Assembly (NCBI RefSeq): GCF_003797765.1
Contig: NZ_RKMB01000002.1
Coordinates: 1 to 64,000, forward strand
DNA from: Ramlibacter sp. WS9
GTDB lineage: Bacteria > Pseudomonadota > Gammaproteobacteria > Burkholderiales > Burkholderiaceae_C
Reading direction: 5' to 3'
Length of the DNA: 64,000 nt
Positions 26,845-35,429 of this stretch are shown here, one piece after another. The position numbers and the translations under genes were made by a program. The notes below the pieces were generated by a model. It ran no database searches. It was not told where the DNA came from and was given only the letters and a program-made list of their open reading frames with translations. The stretch's first letter is position 1, and every line of letters starts with the position of its first letter.

Positions 26845-27747
26845 CTACTTCAACCGCTTGATCAAGCTGGAAGTGTCCCAGCGCTTGCCGCCCATCGCCT
26901 GCACATCGGAATAGAACTGGTCGACCAGCGCCGTCACCGGCAGCCGTGCGCCATTGCGCTTGGCTTCCTCCAGCGCGAGACCCAGGTCCTTGCGCATCCA
27001 GTCCACCGCGAAGCCGTAGTCGAATTTGCCTTCGATCATGGTCTTGCCGCGGTTGTCCATCTGCCAGCTCTGCGCCGCACCCTTGCCGATGACGTCCAGC
27101 ACCTGCAGCATGTCCAGCCCCGCCTTGTCGCCGAAGGCGATCGCTTCCGACAGGCCCTGCACGAGCCCGGCAATGGCGATCTGGTTCACCATCTTGGCCA
27201 GCTGGCCCGCGCCGGCGCCGCCGAGCAGCGTCATGGCGCGGGCATAGGCCATAGCGACCGGCCTGGCCGCATCGAAGCCCGCCGGCTCGCCGCCGCACAT
27301 CACCGTGAGCATGCCGTTCTGCGCACCGGCCTGGCCGCCCGACACGGGCGCGTCGACGGATTGCAGGCCGAGCTCCTTGGCCTTGGCGTAGAGCTCGCGC
27401 GCCACGTCGGCCGACGCCGTGGTGTGGTCGACGAACACCGAACCGGCTTTCATCCCCGCGAATGCGCCGTCCTCGCCGAGCGTGACCGAACGCAGATCGT
27501 CGTCGTTGCCCACACAGCAGAACACGAAGTCCCGGCCGGCGGCGGCTTGACGCGGTGTGGCCGCCGAGTTGCCCTTGAACTCGCCGGTCCAGGCCTGCGA
27601 CTTGGCGGGGCTGCGGTTGTAGACGACCACGTCATGGCCGGCCAGTGCGAGGTGGCCCGCCATCGGGAAGCCCATCACGCCGAGGCCGAGGAAGGCGACT
27701 TTGCGCGGCGCGGTGGATTCGTAGGTCTTGGCGTTGGTGGAAGGCAT
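26845..27747 (-). CDS. Beta-hydroxyacid dehydrogenase (3-hydroxyisobutyrate dehydrogenase family)
   Basis: A 300-aa NAD(P)-dependent oxidoreductase. The dinucleotide motif VAFLGLGVMGFPMAGHL is near residues 17-33; the substrate-binding segment DAPVSGGQAGAQNG and the catalytic-Lys segment GQLAKMVNQ are intact. Family members oxidise 3-hydroxyisobutyrate, tartronate semialdehyde (reverse), 2-hydroxy-3-oxopropionate or similar; the exact substrate cannot be told. Gene stands 44 nt downstream of the tautomerase gene, same strand. Confidence 0.87.
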   Translation of the reverse strand: MPSTNAKTYESTAPRKVAFLGLGVMGFPMAGHLALAGHDVVVYNRSPAKSQAWTGEFKGNSAATPRQAAAGRDFVFCCVGNDDDLRSVTLGEDGAFAGMKAGSVFVDHTTASADVARELYAKAKELGLQSVDAPVSGGQAGAQNGMLTVMCGGEPAGFDAARPVAMAYARAMTLLGGAGAGQLAKMVNQIAIAGLVQGLSEAIAFGDKAGLDMLQVLDVIGKGAAQSWQMDNRGKTMIEGKFDYGFAVDWMRKDLGLALEEAKRNGARLPVTALVDQFYSDVQAMGGKRWDTSSLIKRLK

Positions 27748-27791
27748 GCGTTACTGCTCCTGGGGATGAAGGAGCAATTTTAGGCGCACGC

Positions 27792-28175
27792 TTACAGCGT
27801 GTAGTGCGCGATGCCGTCGCCGAAGGACCAGTTCTCGCGCAGCGTTTCCACCAGGCTGATGAGCACGTCCGACGGGCTCACATCCGCGGCCCGCGCCACG
27901 TCTCTGGCCACCATCGCGTAGAGGGCCCGCTTTTGCTGCAGCGTGCGGCCCGGCGCCAGGAATATCTGGATGAAAAGGGCGCGCTCCGTGTGCTTCACGC
28001 CCAGGTATTCCGGGGTGCACACAATGGCGCCGGCCGGGTGCTGGGTGATCAGCTGGAATTTATCGTCCGGCGGGACGGCGATGGTCTCGACCATCGCCTC
28101 GTGCACGGCGTCGCCAATGCGGTGGGCGGCTTCTTTCGAAACAACGGGCGGCAGTTCAATACGGACATAGGGCAT
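27792..28175 (-). CDS. Tautomerase family protein
   Basis: A 127-aa protein starting MPYVRIELPP; after Met removal Pro-1 is the general base of the tautomerase superfamily. FQLITQHPAGAIVCTP and RALFIQIFLAPGRTLQQKR match the larger two-motif tautomerases (such as MSAD-like proteins). AAGGAG stands 8 nt before the ATG. Substrate unknown. Likely co-transcribed with the dehydrogenase gene that follows. Confidence 0.82.
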   Translation of the reverse strand: MPYVRIELPPVVSKEAAHRIGDAVHEAMVETIAVPPDDKFQLITQHPAGAIVCTPEYLGVKHTERALFIQIFLAPGRTLQQKRALYAMVARDVARAADVSPSDVLISLVETLRENWSFGDGIAHYTL

Positions 28176-28322
28176 GGAGTTCTCCTTGAAAGAAGGCCAC
28201 ACTCTGCCCGCCGCGCCGCAGGTGCGAAACGCCGCGCCGCGCAAAACATCTTTGCGCCGGCCGCAACACCCCCCGCAGGGGCACTGGCCGCACGAAGCAA
28301 CGCGCAGGACGGCCGCCCCATG

Positions 28323-28349
28323 AAAAAGCCGGGGTTCCCCCGGCTTTTT
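28323..28349. terminator. Bidirectional intrinsic terminator
   Basis: A 7-bp GC stem (GCCGGGG / CCCCGGC, loop TTC) flanked by five As and five Ts, so it works on either strand. It lies 43 nt past the pilU stop and closes the pilT-pilU unit. Confidence 0.88.
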
Positions 28350-28391
28350 CATCTGATCAAACAACTTTGAAAACGCAAAGCGTTTTTGTAG

Positions 28392-29528
28392 TTAAACAAT
28401 GGCCAAATGCTCCGTACCGGCCGACAGGTCGGAGCTCTTCGCGCGCTGCGAATTGAGCTTGATCTGCAGCCGCAGGTCGTTCACCGAGTCGGCGTTGCGC
28501 AGCGCGTCTTCGTAGGTGACGATGTTGTTCTCGTACATGTCGAACAGCGACTGGTCGAAGGTCTGCATGCCCATCTGCCGGCTCTTCTTCATGATCTCCT
28601 TGATCTCGGAAACCTCGCCCTTGAAGATCAGGTCGGAGATGAGCGGCGAATTCAGCATGATCTCCACCGCCGCGGCCCGGCCCTTGCCGTCCTGCTTGGG
28701 CAGGAGGCGCTGCGAGATGAAGGCCTTCAAGTTGAGAGAAAGGTCCATCAGCAGCTGCGCGCGCCGCTCTTCGGGGAAGAAGTTGATCACGCGGTCAAGC
28801 GCCTGGTTGGCGCTGTTGGCGTGCAGCGTGGCCATGCACAGGTGGCCGGTTTCGGCGAAGGCGATGGCGTGCTCCATGGTTTCGCGGTCGCGGATTTCGC
28901 CCATCAGGATGACGTCGGGCGCCTGGCGCAACGTGTTCTTCAGTGCCGACTCCCAGGTGTCGGTGTCCAACCCCACTTCTCGCTGGGTGACGACGCAGTT
29001 CTTGTGCGGGTGCACGAACTCCACCGGGTCCTCGATGGTGATGATGTGGCCATGCGAATTCTCGTTGCGCCAGTCGATCATGGAAGCCAACGTGGTCGAC
29101 TTGCCCGAACCGGTGGCACCCACCAAAATCGTGAGCCCGCGCTTTGACATCACGACGTCTTTCAGCACCTGCGGCATGCCCAGGCCGTCGATGGTCGGCA
29201 GCACCTGTGGGATCACCCGCATCACCAGCCCCACCTTGCCTTGCTGCACGAAGGCATTGCAACGGAACCGGCCGATGCCCGCCGGCGAAATCGCGAAGTT
29301 GCATTCCTTGGTGCGCTCGAACTCCGCGGCCTGCTTGTCGTTCATGATCGAGCGCGCCAGCGCCAGCGTGTGGCCGGCGTTGAGAGGCTGCGGCGACACC
29401 TTGGTGACCTTGCCGTCGACCTTGATGGCCGGCGGAAATTCGCTGGTGATGAACAGGTCGCTGCCGTTGCGGCTGACCATCAGCTTGAGCAGGTCGTTGA
29501 TGAATTTTGTGGCCTGGTCGCGTTCCAT
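28392..29528 (-). CDS. pilU: Type IV pilus retraction ATPase PilU
   Basis: A 378-aa hexameric secretion-ATPase family protein helping PilT retract type IV pili at the inner membrane. Walker A GATGSGKSTT, the Asp box TIEDPVEFVHPHKNC, Walker B-type DVILMGEIRDRETM and His box GHLCMATLHANSANQALDR are present. Longer than PilT (347 aa) and with a PilU-like C-terminus (SRQMGMQTFDQSLFDMYE, then a divergent tail). Downstream of the cyclic-nucleotide-binding gene, 31-nt gap; ends at a terminator. Confidence 0.93.
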   Translation of the reverse strand: MERDQATKFINDLLKLMVSRNGSDLFITSEFPPAIKVDGKVTKVSPQPLNAGHTLALARSIMNDKQAAEFERTKECNFAISPAGIGRFRCNAFVQQGKVGLVMRVIPQVLPTIDGLGMPQVLKDVVMSKRGLTILVGATGSGKSTTLASMIDWRNENSHGHIITIEDPVEFVHPHKNCVVTQREVGLDTDTWESALKNTLRQAPDVILMGEIRDRETMEHAIAFAETGHLCMATLHANSANQALDRVINFFPEERRAQLLMDLSLNLKAFISQRLLPKQDGKGRAAAVEIMLNSPLISDLIFKGEVSEIKEIMKKSRQMGMQTFDQSLFDMYENNIVTYEDALRNADSVNDLRLQIKLNSQRAKSSDLSAGTEHLAIV

Positions 29529-29559
29529 GGCGGTCCTTCGCTAGGGTTCTGTATTCTGG

Positions 29560-30189
29560 TCAGGTCTGGCGGTCCGACAGGCGCGCGCCAACGACGCGCA
29601 GGCGCGTCGAGAGCTTGCGCGCCAGCAGCGCGACCAGGCTTGCGGCCAACTGCGGATCGGCAGTCATCATTTCATCCAACGCCTGTGCGCCCAGCACCGC
29701 GATCTCGCATTCTGTCAGCGTCGCGCACAGCGAGAAGCGTTGCCCGCTGTCGAGCAGCGACATCTCGCCCAGGATATCCCCGGGCCGCGCTTCGGTCAGG
29801 CGAAGGCGCTCGCCCCAGGGTTGCAGGCGGTCGACCGCGATGGTGCCCGTCAGCAAAACGATCATGAAGTTGCCGTACTCGTCCTGCCGGATCACGTCGC
29901 GGTCAGCCGCGACCACGGCGAACTCGAAGTACTTCTCCATTTGCCGGACGGCATCGGGGCCGAGCCGGCTCATGTACTTGTCCTTGGACCACAGCGCCTG
30001 CAGCAGCTTCAGGCCGCGGGCCGCGGGCGCGCGTTTGGCGCCGACTTCGTTGGCTCGCGCCTCCCATGGCGCCAGCATGGCCGGGTCGACGCCCTGGTCG
30101 GCAAATGCGCTGGTAAACAGGACCGAATCGGTCTTGTCGTCTTCGCCCTGAGGCGTGGAGCGCCGCAAGAGATCGAGAACACCTTTCAT
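29560..30189 (-). CDS. Cyclic-nucleotide-binding domain protein in the pilT-pilU unit
   Basis: A 209-aa protein with one cNMP-binding domain (about residues 85-200: DRDVIRQDEYGNFMIVLLTG, then ARPGDILGEMSLLDSGQRFS) and no helix-turn-helix, so it is not a CRP-type regulator. The binding-pocket Glu (GEMSLL) is kept, though the usual Arg-x-Ala-Thr is RFSLCATL. The start ATG has GGAGGAG upstream. Position between pilT and pilU suggests nucleotide-dependent control of pilus retraction; inference. Confidence 0.87.
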   Translation of the reverse strand: MKGVLDLLRRSTPQGEDDKTDSVLFTSAFADQGVDPAMLAPWEARANEVGAKRAPAARGLKLLQALWSKDKYMSRLGPDAVRQMEKYFEFAVVAADRDVIRQDEYGNFMIVLLTGTIAVDRLQPWGERLRLTEARPGDILGEMSLLDSGQRFSLCATLTECEIAVLGAQALDEMMTADPQLAASLVALLARKLSTRLRVVGARLSDRQT

Positions 30190-30215
30190 CCTGCTCCTCC
30201 GTTTTTTCTTCTTCC

Positions 30216-31259
30216 CTAGCCCGGGAAGTTTTCCGGAATCTTGGCCTTGCCGCGCGCCTCGCCCGGGCTGATGACGTTGCGTTTGACGAGGTCTGCCAGG
30301 TTCTGGTCCAGCGTCTGCATGCCGAAGTTGTTGCCGGTCTGGATGGCCGAATACATCTGCGCCACCTTGGCCTCGCGGATCAGGTTGCGGATGGCCGACG
30401 TGCCGACCATGATCTCGTGTGCCGCCACGCGTCCGGCGCCGTCCTTGGTCTTGCACAACGTCTGCGAGATCACCGCCTGCAGCGACTCCGACAGCATGGC
30501 GCGGATCATTTCCTTTTCTTCCGCCGGGAACACGTCGATGATCCGGTCGATGGTCTTGGCCGCGCTGGACGTGTGCAGCGTGCCGAACACCAGGTGGCCC
30601 GTTTCCGCGGCCGTCATGGCCAGGCGAATCGTTTCCAGGTCTCGCATTTCGCCCACCAGGATACAGTCCGGGTCCTCCCGCAGCGCGGAGCGAAGCGCCG
30701 CGGCGAAAGACAGCGTCATCGGCCCCACTTCGCGCTGGTTGACCAGGCACTTCTTGGACTCGTGGACGAACTCGATCGGATCTTCCACCGTGAGGATGTG
30801 GCCGAACTCGGTTTCGTTGAGGTAGTTGACCATCGCGGCCAGCGTGGTGGACTTGCCCGAGCCCGTGGGGCCTGTCACCAGCACCATGCCGCGAGGCTTG
30901 AGCGCGAGTTCGCCGAAGATCTTCGGTGCGTTGAGCTGCTCGAGCGACAGAATCTTGGACGGAATCGTCCGAAACACCGCACCCGCGCCGCGGTTCTGAT
31001 TGAACGCATTCACCCGGAAGCGCGCCAGCCCGTCGATCTCGAACGAGAAGTCGACTTCGAGGAACTCTTCGTAGTTCTTGCGCTGGGTGTCGTTCATGAT
31101 GTCATACACCATGGCGTGCACCGCCTTGTGGTCCAGAGGCTCGACGTTGATTCGGCGCACGTCGCCGTGGACGCGGATCATGGGCGGCAGCCCCGCCGAC
31201 AGGTGCAAGTCCGATGCCTTGTTCTTCACGCTGAACGCCAGCAACTGAGTGATATCCAC
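30216..31259 (-). CDS. pilT: Twitching motility ATPase PilT
   Basis: A 347-aa retraction motor of type IV pili. N-terminus MDITQLLAFSVKNKASDLHL is classic PilT; Walker A is GPTGSGKSTT, followed by TVEDPIEFVHESKKCLVNQRE, DCILVGEMRDLETIRLA, GHLVFGTLHTSSAAKTIDR and the C-terminal AIRNLIREAK (AIRNLIRE is a PilT signature). Standard length (344-347 aa). First gene of pilT - cNMP protein - pilU. Confidence 0.95.
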   Translation of the reverse strand: MDITQLLAFSVKNKASDLHLSAGLPPMIRVHGDVRRINVEPLDHKAVHAMVYDIMNDTQRKNYEEFLEVDFSFEIDGLARFRVNAFNQNRGAGAVFRTIPSKILSLEQLNAPKIFGELALKPRGMVLVTGPTGSGKSTTLAAMVNYLNETEFGHILTVEDPIEFVHESKKCLVNQREVGPMTLSFAAALRSALREDPDCILVGEMRDLETIRLAMTAAETGHLVFGTLHTSSAAKTIDRIIDVFPAEEKEMIRAMLSESLQAVISQTLCKTKDGAGRVAAHEIMVGTSAIRNLIREAKVAQMYSAIQTGNNFGMQTLDQNLADLVKRNVISPGEARGKAKIPENFPG

Positions 31260-31378
31260 AAAAGTCCTTTTAGCTATTCCTGTCCCGGTGTCGCAGTTGA
31301 GCCCGCGCCTCCAGCGTCGGCTCGAACAGCGACAATAGGTGAGCCGCGCGCCCGCGCGTCGGCCTCTACCGGGTAATT

Positions 31379-32098
31379 ATGACCACGATTCGTACCAACC
31401 TCCAGCGTGTTCGCGAGCGGATGGCAGCGGCTTGTGCAGGTGCACAACGCCAAGTGAACGAAGTCGCGTTGCTCGCCGTCTCCAAAACGTTCGGCCCCGA
31501 TGCCGTGCGCGAGGCCTTCGCGGCGGGCCAGGTGGCCTTCGGTGAGAACTACATCCAGGAGGCGGTGGAGAAGATCGCCCTCCTCGCGGATCTCCCGCTG
31601 GAATGGCATTGCATCGGCCCGATCCAGAGCAACAAGACGCGGCTGGTGGCCACGCATTTCCACTGGGCGCACACGATCGACCGGTTGAAAGTCGCGCAGC
31701 GACTGTCCGAACAGCGCCCCGAGAGCTTGTCTGCGTTACAGGTCTGCATCCAGGTCAATGTCGACAGCGGTGCCACGAAGGCCGGCGTGGCACCGGGTGA
31801 AGTGCTGGAACTGGCCCGGGAAGTGGCGCGCCTGCCGCGTCTCAAGCTGCGGGGCCTCATGACCATCCCCGAGCCGGCCGCCGGCTTCGCGGCGCAGAAA
31901 GCCGTGCACCTGAAGGCGAAAGCGTTATTCGAAGAGCTGCAGGGCGAACTGCGAGAGGCCGGCCTCGCGCTGGACACCCTGTCGATGGGCATGACGGCCG
32001 ACCTCGAAGCCGCGATCGCGGCCGGCAGCACGATGGTGCGGGTGGGCACGGCGATCTTCGGGACACGTCATGGCGCGGACAGCGTAGCGCCCAAGTGA
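31379..32098 (+). CDS. yggS: YggS family pyridoxal phosphate homeostasis protein
   Basis: A 239-aa PLP-binding protein with an alanine-racemase-like TIM barrel. The PLP lysine lies in LLAVSKTFGPD (K36). GENYIQEAVEK, WHCIGPIQSNKT, QVNVDSGATKAGV and SMGMTADLEAAIAAGSTMVR are family motifs. It keeps PLP levels balanced rather than acting as an enzyme. Divergent from pilT, as in many Betaproteobacteria. Its last 31 nt overlap the convergent LysR gene. Confidence 0.93.
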   Translation: MTTIRTNLQRVRERMAAACAGAQRQVNEVALLAVSKTFGPDAVREAFAAGQVAFGENYIQEAVEKIALLADLPLEWHCIGPIQSNKTRLVATHFHWAHTIDRLKVAQRLSEQRPESLSALQVCIQVNVDSGATKAGVAPGEVLELAREVARLPRLKLRGLMTIPEPAAGFAAQKAVHLKAKALFEELQGELREAGLALDTLSMGMTADLEAAIAAGSTMVRVGTAIFGTRHGADSVAPK

Positions 32099-32979
32099 TC
32101 GACGAACACGCGCACCTTGGGTGACAGGTGCCGGCTCGATGGCCACAGCGCCATGTACCGGCCGGCGACGGCGGCCTGCCCGTCAAGAACACTCTGGAGC
32201 CGGCCATCGGCAAGCGCTTCGCGCGCCAGGAAGTCCGGCATGCACGCGATGCCCACACCGCGCAGCGCCGCGCCGAAGACCGCCTCGATGTTGTTGCAGG
32301 CGAGCACCGTGCGCGGATAGGTTTGCGCGCCGTCCGGGGACTGCAGCATCGGCCAGTCCAGCAACTTGCCCGAACTCGGGTGCCGAAAGCGGACCGCCGA
32401 GTGCTGCCCCAGCTCGCTGGAAGTCGACGGCATTCCGTTTCGTGCCAGGTAGGCCTTCGACGCGCACAGCAGCAGGCGAAACGGCTGCAGGGGCCGGCAC
32501 ACGAAACCGGAGTCCGGCAGCTCGCCGCTGCGGATCGCGACATCGACGCCTTCATCGATCAGGTCGACGGCACGGTCGGTGAAATTGATGTCGAGCTCCA
32601 CCTCCGGGTAGCGCGCGAGGAAGTCCGGGATCACAGGCAGCAGGAAATGGTAGCCGACCACAGGCGCGCTCACTCGCAACCTTCCGCGCGGCAGCTGCGT
32701 GGCGCGCGAGAGCATCGCCTGGGCATCGTCCAGGTCGTCGAGGATGCGCCGGCAGCGCTCGTGGAACAGGCGCCCCTCGGTCGTCAGCTGCATCCGCCGG
32801 GTGCTGCGCTGCAGGAGCCGCACACCCACGTCCTGCTCGAGCCGGGCCACGCTTTTGCCGATGGCCGACGCAGACACCTCCAGCGACCGGCCGGCGGCAA
32901 CGAAGCTGCCGAGGTCGGCCGTCCTCACGAAAGCCAGCAGGCCGGTGAGCTTGTCCATGTGCGTGAGCGACCGAGCCAT
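32068..32979 (-). CDS. LysR family transcriptional regulator
   Basis: A 303-aa LysR protein of the CrgA/YafC-like subgroup: helix-turn-helix at about 8-65 (LLAFVRTADLGSFVAAGRSL, SASAIGKSVARLEQD, VRLLQRSTRRMQLTTEG), effector domain from about 95 (RLRVSAPVVGYHFLLPVIPD). Divergent from the livM gene at 33054, which it may control together with or besides itself. Overlaps yggS at the 3' end. Ligand unknown. Confidence 0.9.
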   Translation of the reverse strand: MARSLTHMDKLTGLLAFVRTADLGSFVAAGRSLEVSASAIGKSVARLEQDVGVRLLQRSTRRMQLTTEGRLFHERCRRILDDLDDAQAMLSRATQLPRGRLRVSAPVVGYHFLLPVIPDFLARYPEVELDINFTDRAVDLIDEGVDVAIRSGELPDSGFVCRPLQPFRLLLCASKAYLARNGMPSTSSELGQHSAVRFRHPSSGKLLDWPMLQSPDGAQTYPRTVLACNNIEAVFGAALRGVGIACMPDFLAREALADGRLQSVLDGQAAVAGRYMALWPSSRHLSPKVRVFVDHLGATLSAP

Positions 32980-32989
32980 TGCGGAGATT

Positions 32990-33010
32990 TATTCCGCTCT
33001 GATCGGATAT
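32990..33010. promoter_or_regulatory. Possible LysR operator between the LysR gene and livM
   Basis: Near-dyad TATTCCG-N7-CGGATAT in the 74-bp divergent intergenic region, resembling the T-N11-A box of LysR regulators. Assignment is by position and symmetry only. Confidence 0.35.
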
Positions 33011-33053
33011 GCCGCCTCTTTTCGGTTGATTAGCGCCAGTTTAGCCTTGGTCG

Positions 33054-34139
33054 ATGCACAAAACCCATCGAACCGCCAACCGGGCGAAATGGCTGTCCAC
33101 GGCCGCGCTGTTGCTGCTGCCCCTGCTGCTGCAATGCTTCGGCGACCACTGGGTCCGGATCGCCGACACCTGCCTGCTGTACGTGATGCTGGCGCTGGGC
33201 ATGAACGTCGTGGTGGGCTATGCCGGCTTGCTGGACCTGGGCTACGTGGCCTTCTATGCCATGGGTGCCTACCTGTTCGCGCTGCTCGCCTCGCCGCACC
33301 TGACCGAGCATTTCGCCTGGATCGCCGTGCTGTTTCCGGCGGGCCTGCATGCGCCCTGGTGGTTCGTCATTCCGCTTGGCGCCGTGCTGGCAGCCGCTCT
33401 CGGCGTGCTGCTGGGCGCGCCCACGCTGAGGCTGCGCGGCGACTACCTGGCCATCGTGACACTGGGCTTCGGGGAAATCGTGCGCATCCTGCTCGTGAAC
33501 CTGGGCCATCCGGTCAATATCACCGACGGTGCCAAGGGACTGGGCCCGATCGATTCGATCGCGATCTTCGGCCTGGAGCTGGGCCGGCCGCTGCCGCTGG
33601 GCAGCTACCAGCTGAACTCGGTCACGCTGTACTACTACCTGTTCCTGGCACTCACCGTCCTCACCGTGATCGTCTGCGGCCGCCTGCAGCATTCGCGCAT
33701 CGGCCGCGCCTGGATGGCCATTCGCGACGACGAGGACGCCGCCAAGGCGATGGGCATCGACACGCGCAACATGAAGCTGCTGGCCTTCGGCATCGGCGCG
33801 AGTTTCGGCGGCGTGACCGGCGCGATGTTCGGCGCCTTCCAGGGCTTCGTGTCGCCCGAATCCTTCAGCCTGCAGGAGTCCGTGATCATCGTGGCCATGG
33901 TGGTGTTGGGCGGCATCGGCCACATCCCGGGTGTCGTCCTGGGCGCCATTTTGCTGGCGGCGCTGCCGGAGGTGCTGCGCTACGTCGCCGGGCCGCTGCA
34001 GGCCATGACCGACGGCCGGCTCGATGCCGGCGTCCTGCGCCCCTTGCTGATCGCGCTGACGATGATCGTCACCATGCTGCTGCGCCCGCGCGGTTTGTGG
34101 CCGGCGCCGCCTACTTCTTCGGCGGCATCATCGGCTTGA
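33054..34139 (+). CDS. Orphan LivM-type branched-chain permease
   Basis: A 361-aa inner-membrane permease with about ten hydrophobic segments. The LivM core YLAIVTLGFGEIVRILLVNL and the RIGRAWMAIRDDEDAAKAMG loop (contact with the ATPase) are intact. No livH, livG, livF or binding-protein gene accompanies it on this strand. After RPRGLWP, where livM genes usually continue for a few residues before livG, the reading frame runs 29 nt into the convergent DUF3617 gene, giving the tail APPTSSAASSA. It looks like the surviving part of a Liv operon, or a permease borrowing other subunits. Confidence 0.85.
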   Translation: MHKTHRTANRAKWLSTAALLLLPLLLQCFGDHWVRIADTCLLYVMLALGMNVVVGYAGLLDLGYVAFYAMGAYLFALLASPHLTEHFAWIAVLFPAGLHAPWWFVIPLGAVLAAALGVLLGAPTLRLRGDYLAIVTLGFGEIVRILLVNLGHPVNITDGAKGLGPIDSIAIFGLELGRPLPLGSYQLNSVTLYYYLFLALTVLTVIVCGRLQHSRIGRAWMAIRDDEDAAKAMGIDTRNMKLLAFGIGASFGGVTGAMFGAFQGFVSPESFSLQESVIIVAMVVLGGIGHIPGVVLGAILLAALPEVLRYVAGPLQAMTDGRLDAGVLRPLLIALTMIVTMLLRPRGLWPAPPTSSAASSA

Positions 34140-34665
34140 TGGTGCCGCAGTCGGCGCCCAGCCACTTACCATTGCCCTCCGAAGTGATCTTTTCAGGCTT
34201 GCCCTGCACTGCCGTGGTGATCACCATTTTCGAATGGTAGGCTTCCGGGCTGGTAAACACCACATGGCCCTCGCCGCTGGAAGGCGGGTTGGTGCAGGCA
34301 AACGCCATCTTCATGGAGTTGCCGGTGCGCGACTGCTGAGTCGTCTTGCAATCGCCCTGCTGCGCGGGCAGTTCGTTCTTCTCGACCATCTCCTTGGTCA
34401 GGCAGATCTTGATGGCCATGCCGCCGCCGGCCCCGCCGCCCATCTTCATGCCGCGCTGGGCCATCATCTCTTCCATCATCTTGCGCTGCTCGGGCGGCAT
34501 GGCGGCCATCTGCTTTTGCATGTCCGCCATCTGCTGCTCCATCTGGCCGCCGGCGGTCTGCATCTTGTTGGTGATTTCCCAGAGGCCGGGCTTGAGGTTC
34601 TGGGCGTTGGCGGTGCCGACGAAAGCCACCATGCCGGCGGCGACGAGAAGGTGAAGCGCTTTCAT
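34111..34665 (-). CDS. DUF3617 family exported protein
   Basis: A 184-aa periplasmic protein: signal peptide MKALHLLVAAGMVAFVGTANA, then LKPGLWEITNKMQTAGGQM, typical for DUF3617, a Met-rich helix (residues about 40-80), and the late GNGKWLGADCGTIKP motif. Four cysteines (ICLTK, DCKT, FACTN, ADCG) may form disulfides. ATG 34665 has GGAGG 7 nt upstream. Function unknown. A relic of the C-terminal 24 codons of a similar gene lies at 54427-54499. Confidence 0.85.
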   Translation of the reverse strand: MKALHLLVAAGMVAFVGTANAQNLKPGLWEITNKMQTAGGQMEQQMADMQKQMAAMPPEQRKMMEEMMAQRGMKMGGGAGGGMAIKICLTKEMVEKNELPAQQGDCKTTQQSRTGNSMKMAFACTNPPSSGEGHVVFTSPEAYHSKMVITTAVQGKPEKITSEGNGKWLGADCGTIKPMMPPKK

Positions 34666-34697
34666 GGAGGATCCTCCGGCTGAAAGCCATGATTCTG

Positions 34698-35429
34698 TCA
34701 TGCCTGTGCAGCGGCGCCCAGATAGGCGTCGATCACCCGGGCGTCGCCGGCCAGCTCGCGGGCGGGCCCTTCCAGCGTCACCTTGCCGGTCTCCAGCACG
34801 TAGCCGTGGTCGGCGACTTCCAGCGCCGCGCGCGCGTTCTGCTCCACCAGCAGGATAGCCACGCCGGTGGCACGGAGCCGTTCGATCACGCGGAAGATGT
34901 CCTTGACCACCAGCGGCGCCAGGCCCAGGCTCGGTTCGTCGAGCATCAGTAGCCGCGGCCGGCCCACCAGCGCGCGGCCGATCGCCAGCATCTGGCGCTC
35001 CCCGCCCGACAGCGTGCCGGCCGCCTGGCCGCGCCGCTCCTTGAGCCGTGGAAAGGTGTCCCAGACCTGCTCGATGCCGGCACGCCGCTGCGCCGCGCCC
35101 TGCTTGCGGTGCCGGAAGCCGCCCAGGATCAGGTTGTCTTCGACACTCATCGTGGCGAACAAGGCACGCGTTTCGGGCACCAGCGCGATACCGCGCTCCA
35201 CCCGCTCCTCCAGCGAAGCCGCGGCGACCGACGCGCCCTCGAAGCGGATGTCACCGCTCGCCGGCAGCACGCCCATCAGCGCGTTGAGCAGCGTCGACTT
35301 GCCCGCGCCGTTGGGTCCGACCACCGTGACCACGGCGCCCGCCGCGACGCGCAGGTCCAGCCCACTCAGCACTTCTGCACGGCCGTAGCCTGCATGCAGC
35401 TGCGTCACTTCCAATAATGGGGTTGCCAT
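34698..35429 (-). CDS. livF: Branched-chain-type ABC transporter ATPase LivF
   Basis: A 243-aa LivF-like ATPase. Walker [17 protein letters not shown], signature [15 protein letters not shown], Walker [14 protein letters not shown] and H-loop VEQNARAAL are canonical. The ATG at 35429 overlaps the upstream fusion gene by one base. Last transport gene of the long catabolic operon. Substrate probably a product or substrate of the enzymes in the operon rather than an amino acid; inference. Confidence 0.92.
   Translation of the reverse strand: MATPLLEVTQLHAGYGRAEVLSGLDLRVAAGAVVTVVGPNGAGKSTLLNALMGVLPASGDIRFEGASVAAASLEERVERGIALVPETRALFATMSVEDNLILGGFRHRKQGAAQRRAGIEQVWDTFPRLKERRGQAAGTLSGGERQMLAIGRALVGRPRLLMLDEPSLGLAPLVVKDIFRVIERLRATGVAILLVEQNARAALEVADHGYVLETGKVTLEGPARELAGDARVIDAYLGAAAQA

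Noticed and set aside
26194..27783. 529-codon frame starting in the structured repeats and running antisense to the dehydrogenase gene
   Set aside because: Starts inside palindromes and continues as an antisense shadow; no family likeness.
34111..34139. livM truncated by a frameshift
   Set aside because: The permease core runs intact to RPRGLWP; only the last residues are replaced, so a changed end fits better than a broken gene.
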